From assembly GCA_022353185.1 (NCBI GenBank), contig JAKRWB010000594.1, forward strand, positions 1 through 5,111: 5,111 nt of DNA. The letters run 5' to 3'. Each line of letters begins with the position of its first letter. Within the stretch, counting starts at the first letter, position 1. Below the pieces are notes generated by a model that had not been told where the DNA came from, made no database searches, and worked only from the letters and a program-made list of their open reading frames with translations. Shown piece after piece: positions 1-5,040 of the stretch. Source of the stretch: ANME-2 cluster archaeon (GTDB taxonomy: Archaea; Halobacteriota; Methanosarcinia; Methanosarcinales; Methanocomedenaceae). The position numbers and the translations under genes were made by a program.

Positions 1-162
1 GGTTGGGAAGGGGTGAAGGAAGGTTTGGATGAAATGGGAAGAATCAGAAAAACTACTCTTACTATTGGAGGAGAAAAAATTGAAAAGCTTACAGTTTTCA
101 CAAAAGAACAGAAAGAGATTTTGAAAAAGTTGGGTTTGGAAGAAGGACTATTTCATATGTAG
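1..162 (+). CDS. Transposase C-terminal part (probably DDE, IS1634/IS4-like)
   Basis: The frame is open from the first base and ends in TAG at 160-162, giving 53 residues that include RIRKTTLTIGGEKIEKL and TKEQKEILKKLGL. A basic strand-rich stretch followed by a 'T-x-E-Q-K-x-I-L-x-x-L-G' ending is typical, as I recall, of the extreme C-terminus of IS1634-type members of the IS4 superfamily. No catalytic residue is visible, so the family is an inference and whether the full gene is intact is unknown. The stop lies one base from the trpS stop on the other strand (TAG-T-CTA at 160-166), so the two reading frames converge tail to tail within the IS end. Confidence 0.6.
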   Translation, partial: GWEGVKEGLDEMGRIRKTTLTIGGEKIEKLTVFTKEQKEILKKLGLEEGLFHM

Positions 163-185
163 TCTATAAAACCCGGAAGGTCAGG
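1..185 (+). mobile_element. Right end of an insertion sequence, copy 1
   Basis: This is the 3' part of an insertion sequence entering from the left edge. It matches bases 3140-3324 at 179 of 185 positions (mismatches at 5, 10, 75, 129, 142 and 145). Similarity stops abruptly after the shared TCAGG at 181-185, so that point is taken as the outer end of the element. It holds the last 53 codons of a transposase and then about 23 bases of terminal sequence beginning TCTATAAAACCCGG. The left end lies outside the window, so terminal inverted repeats and target duplication cannot be checked. The element has run into the 3' end of trpS in convergent orientation. Confidence 0.8.
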
Positions 186-1861
186 TTGTAATCAATCCCA
201 AACTCGGGTAGCCGCTCCTTTGCAGCCTCCCGCTTCCTCTGGTGGTCTATCAAGAATTCCTCCATAAGCCCTGCTGCCCGCTTTTTGCAGGTACCGCACA
301 TCAACTTCCCGGCAAGACACTGCTGTTTGACCTCCAGCACCTCGTTATCATCCTCTACCAGATGATAGAGCATCAGTTCATACACGGTGCACTCGTCGGG
401 CAGGCCACCGTGCTCTTTTTGCTCTTCCAGCGTCATACGTCCGCCTGTCTTGGCACGCATTACCTTCTTGCCAGCAGCTTTTGGCTCCTCGGTCAGAGCA
501 ATGATACTCTCCGGGATACTGCTGCTCATCTTGCCCCCCTGCAGCCCGGTCATGAATTTATGATATGTTGAGGCAGGGGGTAGGAAGGTATAGCCACCTA
601 TTGATTTTTCCACTTCTTTGACAATTTCGTGTGCTTTTTCTAGAATTGTTTTATGTTCTGATGAAAAACAGCGAATATTGATATGGCCAGTATAACGATT
701 AATTTCATCATTCCCGATAATAATATTTTGTAAGGATTTTTCAATGTCGATAAAGGCATTTTTGATTTTTAATTTGACAAGTTCTTCTGCTGGCAATTTT
801 GAATAAATATTTACTAGCCAAACATGCGGTTCCTTATTTTTACCAGGTTCATCATCATTTGAATAATATGGATTAGGTTGCTGACCATCAAAAACATGGA
901 ACATGTTCATCTTGTCTGCAAGACCCCTGGTCAGCCTGATATGAGGGTCCTGGTCCGCACCCACTGGAATAACTACCGGGCGCGGTCCTCCGAACTCCTG
1001 AAGTTGCGGGTGCAGGATATCAGCACTCTGTACCGTGGCTGAGACCATGTGTGCGATATTGGTCTCGCCATTGAACCCGTAGATGGCACTCATCTCAGAG
1101 AAATTAGCTTTCACACCCAGTTCAAAGGCCAGGTCACGGACTTCCGGGCTTGTGGACTGGAAATAAATGCGCCCGCCTTCAGGCTCGAATCCCAGGGCGA
1201 TGAGGCTTAAGATATATTCCTCCACCCCGATGCGCCTGCAATCCTCCCATGAAATACCCCGAACACTGTGTGCTTCCATATCAGCCACGGCCATGAACAC
1301 GGTCCCGCCCTGTTGCTGGTGCCAGATAATCTCCTCCATCACCATCTTGTGTCCCAGATGTACGCGGCCCGATGGCATGAACCCGCTCATGGCACTGAAT
1401 GGTTTGCCGGAATCCATGGCATCCACTATAGAATCGTAACTACGGTGCCCGAAGATGATACCCCGGCGCATGAAGCGGTGGGGATGTTTGATACGTTGCA
1501 GGTATATCTTTAGCTTATTATTTTCTATTTTTACAACGAACTTATCGGTTCTAACGTCATTGATTTCTAAGTTTAATTCAGTTTGTTCATCGTTAAGTTT
1601 TAGTGAAATATTATTATTTTCAGCAGAGATATTTATAGTCTTACCGTCATCGATTTTTTCAATTTTCGCAGTTTTTACCCAATCGATGCCATAGTTCTGC
1701 CTTAGAAACTCTATGAACATCCCATTATCGTTTCCTGGGATGCCTTCCCAACTAAACAAATACTTCGGCGAGAACTCATCGAACGGGGATATGCCGAATT
1801 CGTCAAATAGTTTCTGGTAATCGTCTATGGATGTGGATTTCCATGGGTTGATTTCGTTCAT
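164..1861 (-). CDS. trpS: Tryptophanyl-tRNA synthetase with two AT-rich internal insertions
   Basis: This cytoplasmic class I aminoacyl-tRNA synthetase charges tRNA-Trp with tryptophan using ATP. The 565 residues show the HIGH-type signature PSGRVHLGH (163-171), GADQDPH (301-307) and the KMSKS-type loop GGKMSSS (442-448). Four cysteines in the anticodon-binding part (C491, C515, C522, C525; spacing x23, x6, x2) nearly match the [4Fe-4S] motif known from Thermotoga maritima TrpRS. The ATG at 1861 is favoured because MNEINPW followed by DYQKLFDEFGISPF is a normal N-terminus for this archaeal type and a TATA-like box lies about 27 bases upstream. There is no Shine-Dalgarno, so the transcript is probably leaderless. 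The protein is longer than the roughly 450-500 residues I expect. The excess is residues about 31-122 and part of 325-421, both AT-rich. The last six residues (LTFRVL) and the TAG stop come from the insertion-sequence end. All catalytic motifs are intact and no frame is broken, so it is probably functional. Confidence 0.96.
   Translation of the reverse strand: MNEINPWKSTSIDDYQKLFDEFGISPFDEFSPKYLFSWEGIPGNDNGMFIEFLRQNYGIDWVKTAKIEKIDDGKTINISAENNNISLKLNDEQTELNLEINDVRTDKFVVKIENNKLKIYLQRIKHPHRFMRRGIIFGHRSYDSIVDAMDSGKPFSAMSGFMPSGRVHLGHKMVMEEIIWHQQQGGTVFMAVADMEAHSVRGISWEDCRRIGVEEYILSLIALGFEPEGGRIYFQSTSPEVRDLAFELGVKANFSEMSAIYGFNGETNIAHMVSATVQSADILHPQLQEFGGPRPVVIPVGADQDPHIRLTRGLADKMNMFHVFDGQQPNPYYSNDDEPGKNKEPHVWLVNIYSKLPAEELVKLKIKNAFIDIEKSLQNIIIGNDEINRYTGHINIRCFSSEHKTILEKAHEIVKEVEKSIGGYTFLPPASTYHKFMTGLQGGKMSSSIPESIIALTEEPKAAGKKVMRAKTGGRMTLEEQKEHGGLPDECTVYELMLYHLVEDDNEVLEVKQQCLAGKLMCGTCKKRAAGLMEEFLIDHQRKREAAKERLPEFGIDYNLTFRVL
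601..890 (-). other. Second AT-rich block in TrpRS (residues ~325-421)
   Basis: This block lies between NMFHVFDG and GGYTFLPPASTYHKFM, just before the KMSSS loop. Bases 601-840 contain 70 G+C out of 240 (29%). Related Methanosarcina-type enzymes, as I recall them, also carry a variable stretch here that ends in a helix followed by GGY, so part of this block (HINIRC to EKSIGG, residues about 393-422) may be an ordinary lineage-specific insertion. The first half, rich in N, D, K and P (residues 326-350), has no counterpart I recognise. It shows no similarity to the first insertion. It may be a second acquisition, or a loosely constrained loop that drifted towards AT. Confidence 0.5.
1496..1759 (-). 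other. In-frame AT-rich inserted domain in TrpRS (residues ~35-122)
   Basis: This block separates the N-terminal DYQKLFDEFGISPF segment from HPHRFMRRGIIFGHR, which in the related synthetases I recall lie only about a dozen residues apart. It opens with a short helical part (WEGIPGND, then FLRQNYGIDWVKTAKIEK) and continues as a run of predicted short beta strands (TINISA, ISLKLN, ELNLEI, FVVKIE, KLKIYL). Bases 1501-1680 contain 50 G+C out of 180 (28%), against 102 of 180 (57%) at 1141-1320 in the same gene. From memory, similar segments with PGxD, FGIDWV, DDGKTI and a KLxIY ending occur in unrelated archaeal proteins. That recollection has not been checked. Function is unknown. Confidence 0.65.
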
Positions 1862-1883
1862 GTTTGGAGGGAATTAATAGTCG

Positions 1884-1893
1884 GTTTATAGAT
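1884..1893 (-). promoter_or_regulatory. Probable TATA box of trpS
   Basis: On the - strand this reads ATCTATAAAC, centred about 27 bases before the trpS ATG. Archaeal transcription usually starts about 25 bases after the TATA box, which would put the RNA start at or next to the ATG and give a leaderless message. This agrees with the absence of a GGTGA-like site before the start. No clear BRE is visible. Confidence 0.4.
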
Positions 1894-1953
1894 AATTGTT
1901 TCTGTTCCTGGATTAGCTACATTCAGTAGTCAAATGATCATTACTCTATGATG

Positions 1954-2199
1954 TTACTCAATTTTAAGATACTGCAAAATTTCTTTTTCAAACAATAACA
2001 CATCATCCAAATCATTTTTTATAATCTCTAATACACGCAAATTATCAATATTTCCATATCTGTGTACAAGCAAATTTCCATAACATTTGCGCCAATATCG
2101 GTCATTTTCTCACATCTGGACAACAATTATTTTGTTCTGGAAACGTAAAAACATGTCGTAAATATTCTCATGATTTGAATTAACCAGATATGCGCCAAT
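1954..2199 (-). pseudogene. HepT/DUF86-like HEPN toxin remnant
   Basis: The - strand frame from about 2199 reads IGAYLVNSNHENIYDMF and continues to M at 2115-2113. It meets TGA at 2112-2110, then resumes with ENDRYWRKCYGNLLVHRYG and IKNDLDDVLLFEKEILQYL before TAA at 1956-1954. The second part matches the C-terminal half of HepT-type HEPN ribonuclease toxins, whose active site is R-x4-6-H-x-Y followed by an acidic helix. Here the arginine expected before NLLVHRY is glycine (GGA, 2077-2079), the N-terminal half is missing, there is an internal stop, and no partner nucleotidyltransferase (MntA type) lies nearby. It begins where the PAC2-family gene ends and has no start of its own. It is most likely a dead fragment of a toxin-antitoxin pair. 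Confidence 0.7.
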
Positions 2200-2912
2200 T
2201 AACTGTACATATCATAATGTTCTGCGGGTTTAGCAGCCTGCTTCCTGAGGCTTTTAAGGTGTTTTTCCACCCCTTCAGCTTCCTGATACAATGGCTTCAG
2301 GTCGATCTTGATGGTGGGTATCATCCTGTCAATTATTTCAACTACCATTGCAGCAGTCCTGGCATCGGAAGTATCAGGTCCCCGCTGTGCAACGGGTACT
2401 ATCACATTTAAGTTGCGTAACCTTCCTTCATTGAGCAAAACGCCTGAGATACCTGCAATCATACTATGTATCAGTTGATCAATTTCCAGTTGTACCAACT
2501 CTTTGCGGGAAGCATCCGTACTTCCGATGCCAAACAGTTTGAGCCCATCATTATCGATTATTTGAGTCTCAGGAGATAATATCCGGCTGCACCCCGCATC
2601 CTCAGCAAACGACAACATCAACCTGGCAACATCCCTGGCCATCTCAGGAAGTGGTGTGAACTCTGAGATGAATACAACCAATTTTGCCTCCTCATTAGCA
2701 TATATCCGGGCAGGGAATTTGGGTTTTGAATCATATATCATAGCAATTGGCGGGAACTCATCAGCATCAAGACCGCATATCTGGTCCAGATTCATCGCAT
2801 TTACCAGATAACTGGCTACGATGGAGTTCATCAAACTGCTAGATGGGAAACCGTTGATGATCGTCGAACCTTTCAGGTCCATGTCCTTGTACTTGTGCAT
2901 GATTATTTCCAT
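2199..2912 (-). CDS. PAC2-family proteasome assembly chaperone / activator-like protein
   Basis: The product is 237 residues from the preferred ATG at 2912, or 243 from the upstream ATG at 2930. The fold signature is near the N-terminus: GSTIINGFPSSSLMNSIVAS, then PPIAMIYDSKPKFPARIY and LVVFISEF, as in the PAC2 family (archaeal relatives of eukaryotic proteasome assembly chaperones, including PbaA/PbaB). The middle carries GISGVLLNEGR and an RGPDTSDARTAA loop. The C-terminal part is helical and charged (YQEAEGVEKHLKSLRK) and ends in HYDMYS, whose last three residues fit the HbYX proteasome-docking tail. The role is inferred as binding the 20S core to help assembly or open its gate. The inner start is chosen because AGGTGA sits four bases before it, inside the longer frame. 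The stop TAA (2201-2199) abuts the HepT-like remnant. The gene looks intact and its base composition is ordinary for the window. Confidence 0.85.
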   Translation of the reverse strand: MEIIMHKYKDMDLKGSTIINGFPSSSLMNSIVASYLVNAMNLDQICGLDADEFPPIAMIYDSKPKFPARIYANEEAKLVVFISEFTPLPEMARDVARLMLSFAEDAGCSRILSPETQIIDNDGLKLFGIGSTDASRKELVQLEIDQLIHSMIAGISGVLLNEGRLRNLNVIVPVAQRGPDTSDARTAAMVVEIIDRMIPTIKIDLKPLYQEAEGVEKHLKSLRKQAAKPAEHYDMYS

Positions 2913-2916
2913 ATTT

Positions 2917-2922
2917 TCACCT
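2917..2922 (-). promoter_or_regulatory. Ribosome binding site deciding the PAC2-family gene start
   Basis: The - strand reads AGGTGA, four bases before the ATG at 2912. It matches the archaeal anti-Shine-Dalgarno core (GGTGA). It lies downstream of the ATG at 2930, so it supports the 237-residue start over the 243-residue one. Confidence 0.65.
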
Positions 2923-2957
2923 TTCTTCATTTGTTTTTATCAACTTATTCGGTATAA

Positions 2958-3098
2958 CTACTTAAAGGGATAAAAAAGTACTTCCTGAACAGAGCTCAGT
3001 GTTTCCTTGAAAATTGTTTTATTTAACTGGAACAATTCAATCGCATAATCCAGTATGTAGTCACCTAATCTTTCAATCTCTACTGCCTTATCTTGCAT
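2958..3098 (-). pseudogene. Short PhoU-like fragment (46 codons)
   Basis: The ATG at 3098 opens a 46-residue frame ending in TAG at 2960-2958. It contains KAVEIERLGDYILDYAIELF followed by an amphipathic helix (NKTIFKETLSSVQEVLF). The E-x-E-R-[IL]-G-D segment followed by a helix resembles the second half of a PhoU helical bundle, as found in phosphate-uptake regulators and at the C-terminus of Na/phosphate cotransporters, where the usual form is ERIGDHAxNIAE. A PhoU domain is far longer, there is no ribosome binding site, and a stop lies three codons upstream in frame. It therefore looks like a leftover fragment between the PAC2-family promoter and the IS remnant. A genuine small protein or a leader peptide cannot be excluded. 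Confidence 0.4.
2969..2978 (-). promoter_or_regulatory. Possible TATA box of the PAC2-family gene
   Basis: The - strand reads CTTTTTTATC about 60 bases before the preferred ATG. A start about 25 bases downstream would give a leader of some 30 bases carrying the GGTGA site. It lies inside the short PhoU-like frame, which suggests that frame is not a working gene. The region is generally AT-rich, so chance is a real alternative. Confidence 0.25.
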
Positions 3099-3139
3099 AT
3101 CTGGCTATAGCACTGTCTTAGAATAAAATAAGTGCTAAT

Positions 3140-3301
3140 GGTTAGGAATGGGTGAAGGAAGGTTTGGATGAAATGGGAAGAATCAGAAAAACTACTCTTA
3201 CTATTGGAGGAGACAAAATTGAAAAGCTTACAGTTTTCACAAAAGAACAGAAAGAGATTTTGAAAAGGTTGGGTTTGGAAAAAAGACTATTTCATATGTA
3301 G
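3140..3301 (+). pseudogene. Transposase C-terminal remnant, copy 2
   Basis: The frame matches copy 1 but has TAG at 3143-3145 where copy 1 has a tryptophan codon, and it ends in TAG at 3299-3301. The other five differences (G4W, E25D, K43R, E48K, G49R in copy 1 numbering) also change the residue. No synonymous change is seen, which is what unselected drift in a dead copy would give. It cannot make a transposase. Confidence 0.75.
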
Positions 3302-3324
3302 TCTATAAAACCCGGAAGGTCAGG
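3140..3324 (+). mobile_element. Right end of the same insertion sequence, copy 2 (truncated)
   Basis: This is a second copy of the IS end at 1-185, in the same orientation, 3139 bases away and 96.8% identical. Similarity ends at TCAGG (3320-3324), the same point as in copy 1, which confirms the element boundary. Upstream of 3140 the sequence does not continue as a transposase frame, so the rest of the element is missing or decayed. A 7-base inverted repeat (TAGCACT at 3108-3114, AGTGCTA at 3131-3137) sits just before it and may be incidental. Confidence 0.8.
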
Positions 3325-3393
3325 GTATAAGTGAACAGAAAGGGACGGCTGGTAAGCTGAAGAAGGTGTGGAAGCAGAAATTGTGTAATAATT

Positions 3394-3556
3394 AGCAGCG
3401 AACTCAAACCGAATTCGTAGAGGGACAGCTCATTAATGAATACTTTTGGGTTAGTAATTTAATCGTATGTGTGTAGTATCATGATTGTAAAAGCACAATA
3501 TTCAAAAAATACACTGCATCAAAGAGTTCGTACCAGCTCACATTGAGTTCGTTGCT
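3394..3556. repeat. Inverted and direct short repeats (GAGTTCG motif)
   Basis: AGCAGCGAACTCAA at 3394-3407 pairs with TTGAGTTCGTTGCT at 3543-3556, 13 of 14 positions. GAGTTCGT also occurs as a direct repeat at 3524-3531 and 3545-3552, 21 bases apart. The pair encloses about 135 bases with no gene and ends two bases short of the ATPase stop codon. It could be the ends of a small non-autonomous element or simply chance in repetitive DNA. Confidence 0.35.
3504..3509 (-). terminator. Possible T-run terminator after the ATPase gene
   Basis: Six T residues on the - strand lie about 50 bases after the TGA of the ATPase gene. Archaeal RNA polymerase ends transcription at T-runs without needing a hairpin. 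A single run of six is weak evidence. Confidence 0.2.
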
Positions 3557-3558
3557 AT

Positions 3559-4983
3559 TCATAAATATTTCCCAACCTTATCCACCAATTCCTGCAATGT
3601 GAAAATATGTACCCTGTTTTCCAGGGCAAACCTTTTAGCAGTCTCAGTAAACCCTTTTTTGGATACAATAACATAATGGTTCATCCGGTTCTTATTCATC
3701 CATTCCACAAGCCCTGACTTTCTTATCAATTCCACGATAGTGTCCCTATCTGTTTTCCTGTTCTGCCATTTGCATTCACAAAATAAAATATCCCCCGTAT
3801 CTTCATTTAGAGCAACTATATCGATCTCTTCACCCTTGCGCCACCATTTCCCCCATTTCGTGAGAAACGGCAGGTTTCCCTCCATAGAAATCTTCTGGAG
3901 TAGTTCACTTGAGATATCCTCAAAAATGGGTCCTATAAATCTGGAGAAGTCCTCTGTTATTATATCATGAACTATGTCCACTTTTCCTATTTCAATAAGG
4001 GAAGAGTTTGGATAAATATACCTGAACCAGAACCTGAAAAAGTAATCCGAAAGCACATAATTGCCGCTTCGGGTAGACTTTTCCTTCGACAATGTAACAG
4101 GTATATTACGTCTCAATATATTCAGCTCAACAAGTCTTGAAATATATGCATACAATTTGCTTGTAGAAACACCTGAAAAATTTGATATTTCGTTAAAAGA
4201 GGTCTTTCCAAAAGCCACAGCTTTGATTATCGAAAAATAATTCGAAAAATCCTTAAGTTCCTCCATCAGTAAAAATTTCGCCTCTTTGTAAAGAAAAGCA
4301 TCTTTATCCAGCAGTGCTCTAATGATATTTTCTGAAAGGCCCAGGTCAGGATTAAACTCTTCTGCATAACGGGGGATACCACCAAGCAGGCTATACGCTC
4401 CCACGATATCCTCTTCCTTCCAGTCTTTGAATAGGAGCCTGAAATCCAAAAATCCAAGCGGCTTAAGATGTATCTGGCCGGTACGCCGTCCATAGATTGG
4501 GCTTTCGTAGGAAAGGGCAATTCGCTGCATCATGGAAATACTGGAGCCGCACAGAATAAGCTTCAGGCCCATATCTTTCCACTTCTCGTCCCAGTAAAAC
4601 TGTAATATAGATACAAAACCCGGGTTGCTCTTATATATGTAGGGAAGTTCATCGAAAATCAGTACCATATTCTCTTTTTCTATGAGCTTTGTAAGATAGT
4701 CAAACAGGGCATGCCACGAATTTAGCGGATTATTTTTCAGGAAATCATCATCCAGCGTGAGCCCTGCAATCTTGGAATATAGGGATGCAAGCTGACCTTC
4801 TTTCTGGAGTTCACCAAGGAAATATAGAGATTTTCCATCATTGCGGACAATGGACTGCTTTATAAGTTCTGTTTTGCCTACCCTACGCCTTCCGTATATG
4901 ATAATAAGTTCGGCTGATCTGGAGGAATATTTCTCTTCAAGAAATGTTAACTCTTTGTGCCGATCAACAAAAGAGTATTTCAT
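3559..4983 (-). CDS. Archaeal AAA+/STAND-like ATPase with DUF234 PD-(D/E)XK-like C-terminus
   Basis: The frame can begin at TTG 4992 (477 residues) but the ATG at 4983 (474 residues) is preferred, giving MKYSFVDRHKEL and a TATA-like box about 27 bases upstream. In TTG-based numbering, Walker A is GRRRVGKT (34-41), Walker B is LIFDE (111-115), and CGSS (148-151) fits a sensor-1 position. GRRTGQIHLKPLGF and GGIPRYAEEF are typical of the COG1672 / ATPase_2 family. A winged helix follows (about 265-296). The DUF234 end carries IFEDISSELL, KWWRKGEEIDIVAL and ILFCECKW. D391 and E406-x-K408 fit a PD-(D/E)XK nuclease core. All motifs are present, so the protein is probably active in ATP binding. The biological role is not known. 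The family is multi-copy and patchy in archaea and has been suggested to be mobile or defence-related. Expression seems independent, with no close neighbour on the same strand. Confidence 0.9.
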   Translation of the reverse strand: MKYSFVDRHKELTFLEEKYSSRSAELIIIYGRRRVGKTELIKQSIVRNDGKSLYFLGELQKEGQLASLYSKIAGLTLDDDFLKNNPLNSWHALFDYLTKLIEKENMVLIFDELPYIYKSNPGFVSILQFYWDEKWKDMGLKLILCGSSISMMQRIALSYESPIYGRRTGQIHLKPLGFLDFRLLFKDWKEEDIVGAYSLLGGIPRYAEEFNPDLGLSENIIRALLDKDAFLYKEAKFLLMEELKDFSNYFSIIKAVAFGKTSFNEISNFSGVSTSKLYAYISRLVELNILRRNIPVTLSKEKSTRSGNYVLSDYFFRFWFRYIYPNSSLIEIGKVDIVHDIITEDFSRFIGPIFEDISSELLQKISMEGNLPFLTKWGKWWRKGEEIDIVALNEDTGDILFCECKWQNRKTDRDTIVELIRKSGLVEWMNKNRMNHYVIVSKKGFTETAKRFALENRVHIFTLQELVDKVGKYL

Positions 4984-5004
4984 AGTTATCAATTTGTCTG
5001 GGAT

Positions 5005-5014
5005 TACTTAAATG
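5005..5014 (-). promoter_or_regulatory. Probable TATA box of the ATPase gene
   Basis: The - strand reads CATTTAAGTA, centred about 27 bases before the ATG at 4983. This is the same spacing as at trpS and again implies a leaderless message. The AT-rich palindrome further upstream is a competing candidate, but its spacing would require a leader of about 25 bases without a clear ribosome binding site. Confidence 0.4.
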
Positions 5015-5024
5015 TTGCCATTAA

Positions 5025-5040
5025 CATAATTTAAATTATG
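5025..5040. promoter_or_regulatory. Perfect 16-base AT-rich palindrome
   Basis: CATAATTTAAATTATG is its own reverse complement. It sits 42 bases upstream of the ATPase ATG, directly before the tandem repeat, and its last 15 bases are a diverged repeat unit (13 of 15 matches). It could be a binding site for a dimeric regulator or a two-way TATA region. Neither use is demonstrated. Confidence 0.4.

Larger units (their letters stand above)
3325..3558. other. Non-coding stretch between IS remnant and ATPase gene
   Basis: I find no convincing gene on either strand. A + strand run from the IS junction (SEQKGTAGKLKKVWKQKLCNN, stop at 3391-3393) looks like the tail of a protein but has no recognisable family and no start. 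The stretch holds the GAGTTCG-type repeats described separately and an A-run that could end transcription of the ATPase gene. Confidence 0.5.

Noticed and set aside
242..571. + strand open frame of 109 codons inside trpS
   Set aside because: It is antisense to conserved TrpRS motifs, including the KMSSS region, and has no recognisable protein pattern.
1167..1694. Three overlapping + strand open frames of 79-90 codons
   Set aside because: They are antisense shadows of trpS, made by its codon bias, with no start signals or family features.
1862..1880. GGAGG at 1866-1870 as a ribosome binding site for trpS
   Set aside because: The purine run is on the + strand; on the trpS strand it reads CCTCC, so it cannot serve trpS.
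2190..2411. + strand open frame of 73 codons
   Set aside because: Antisense to the PAC2-family gene, which has clear family motifs and a ribosome binding site.
3740..3970. + strand open frame of 76 codons
   Set aside because: Antisense to the conserved DUF234 nuclease-like part of the ATPase.
4266..4520. - strand open frame of 84 codons in another frame of the ATPase gene
   Set aside because: Overlaps the ATPase frame, which is continuous and carries family motifs there; no sign of a frameshift.
4795..4802. CTGACCTT as a possible left terminal repeat of the IS
   Set aside because: Only eight bases match the reverse of the IS end, and they lie within the intact ATPase gene.
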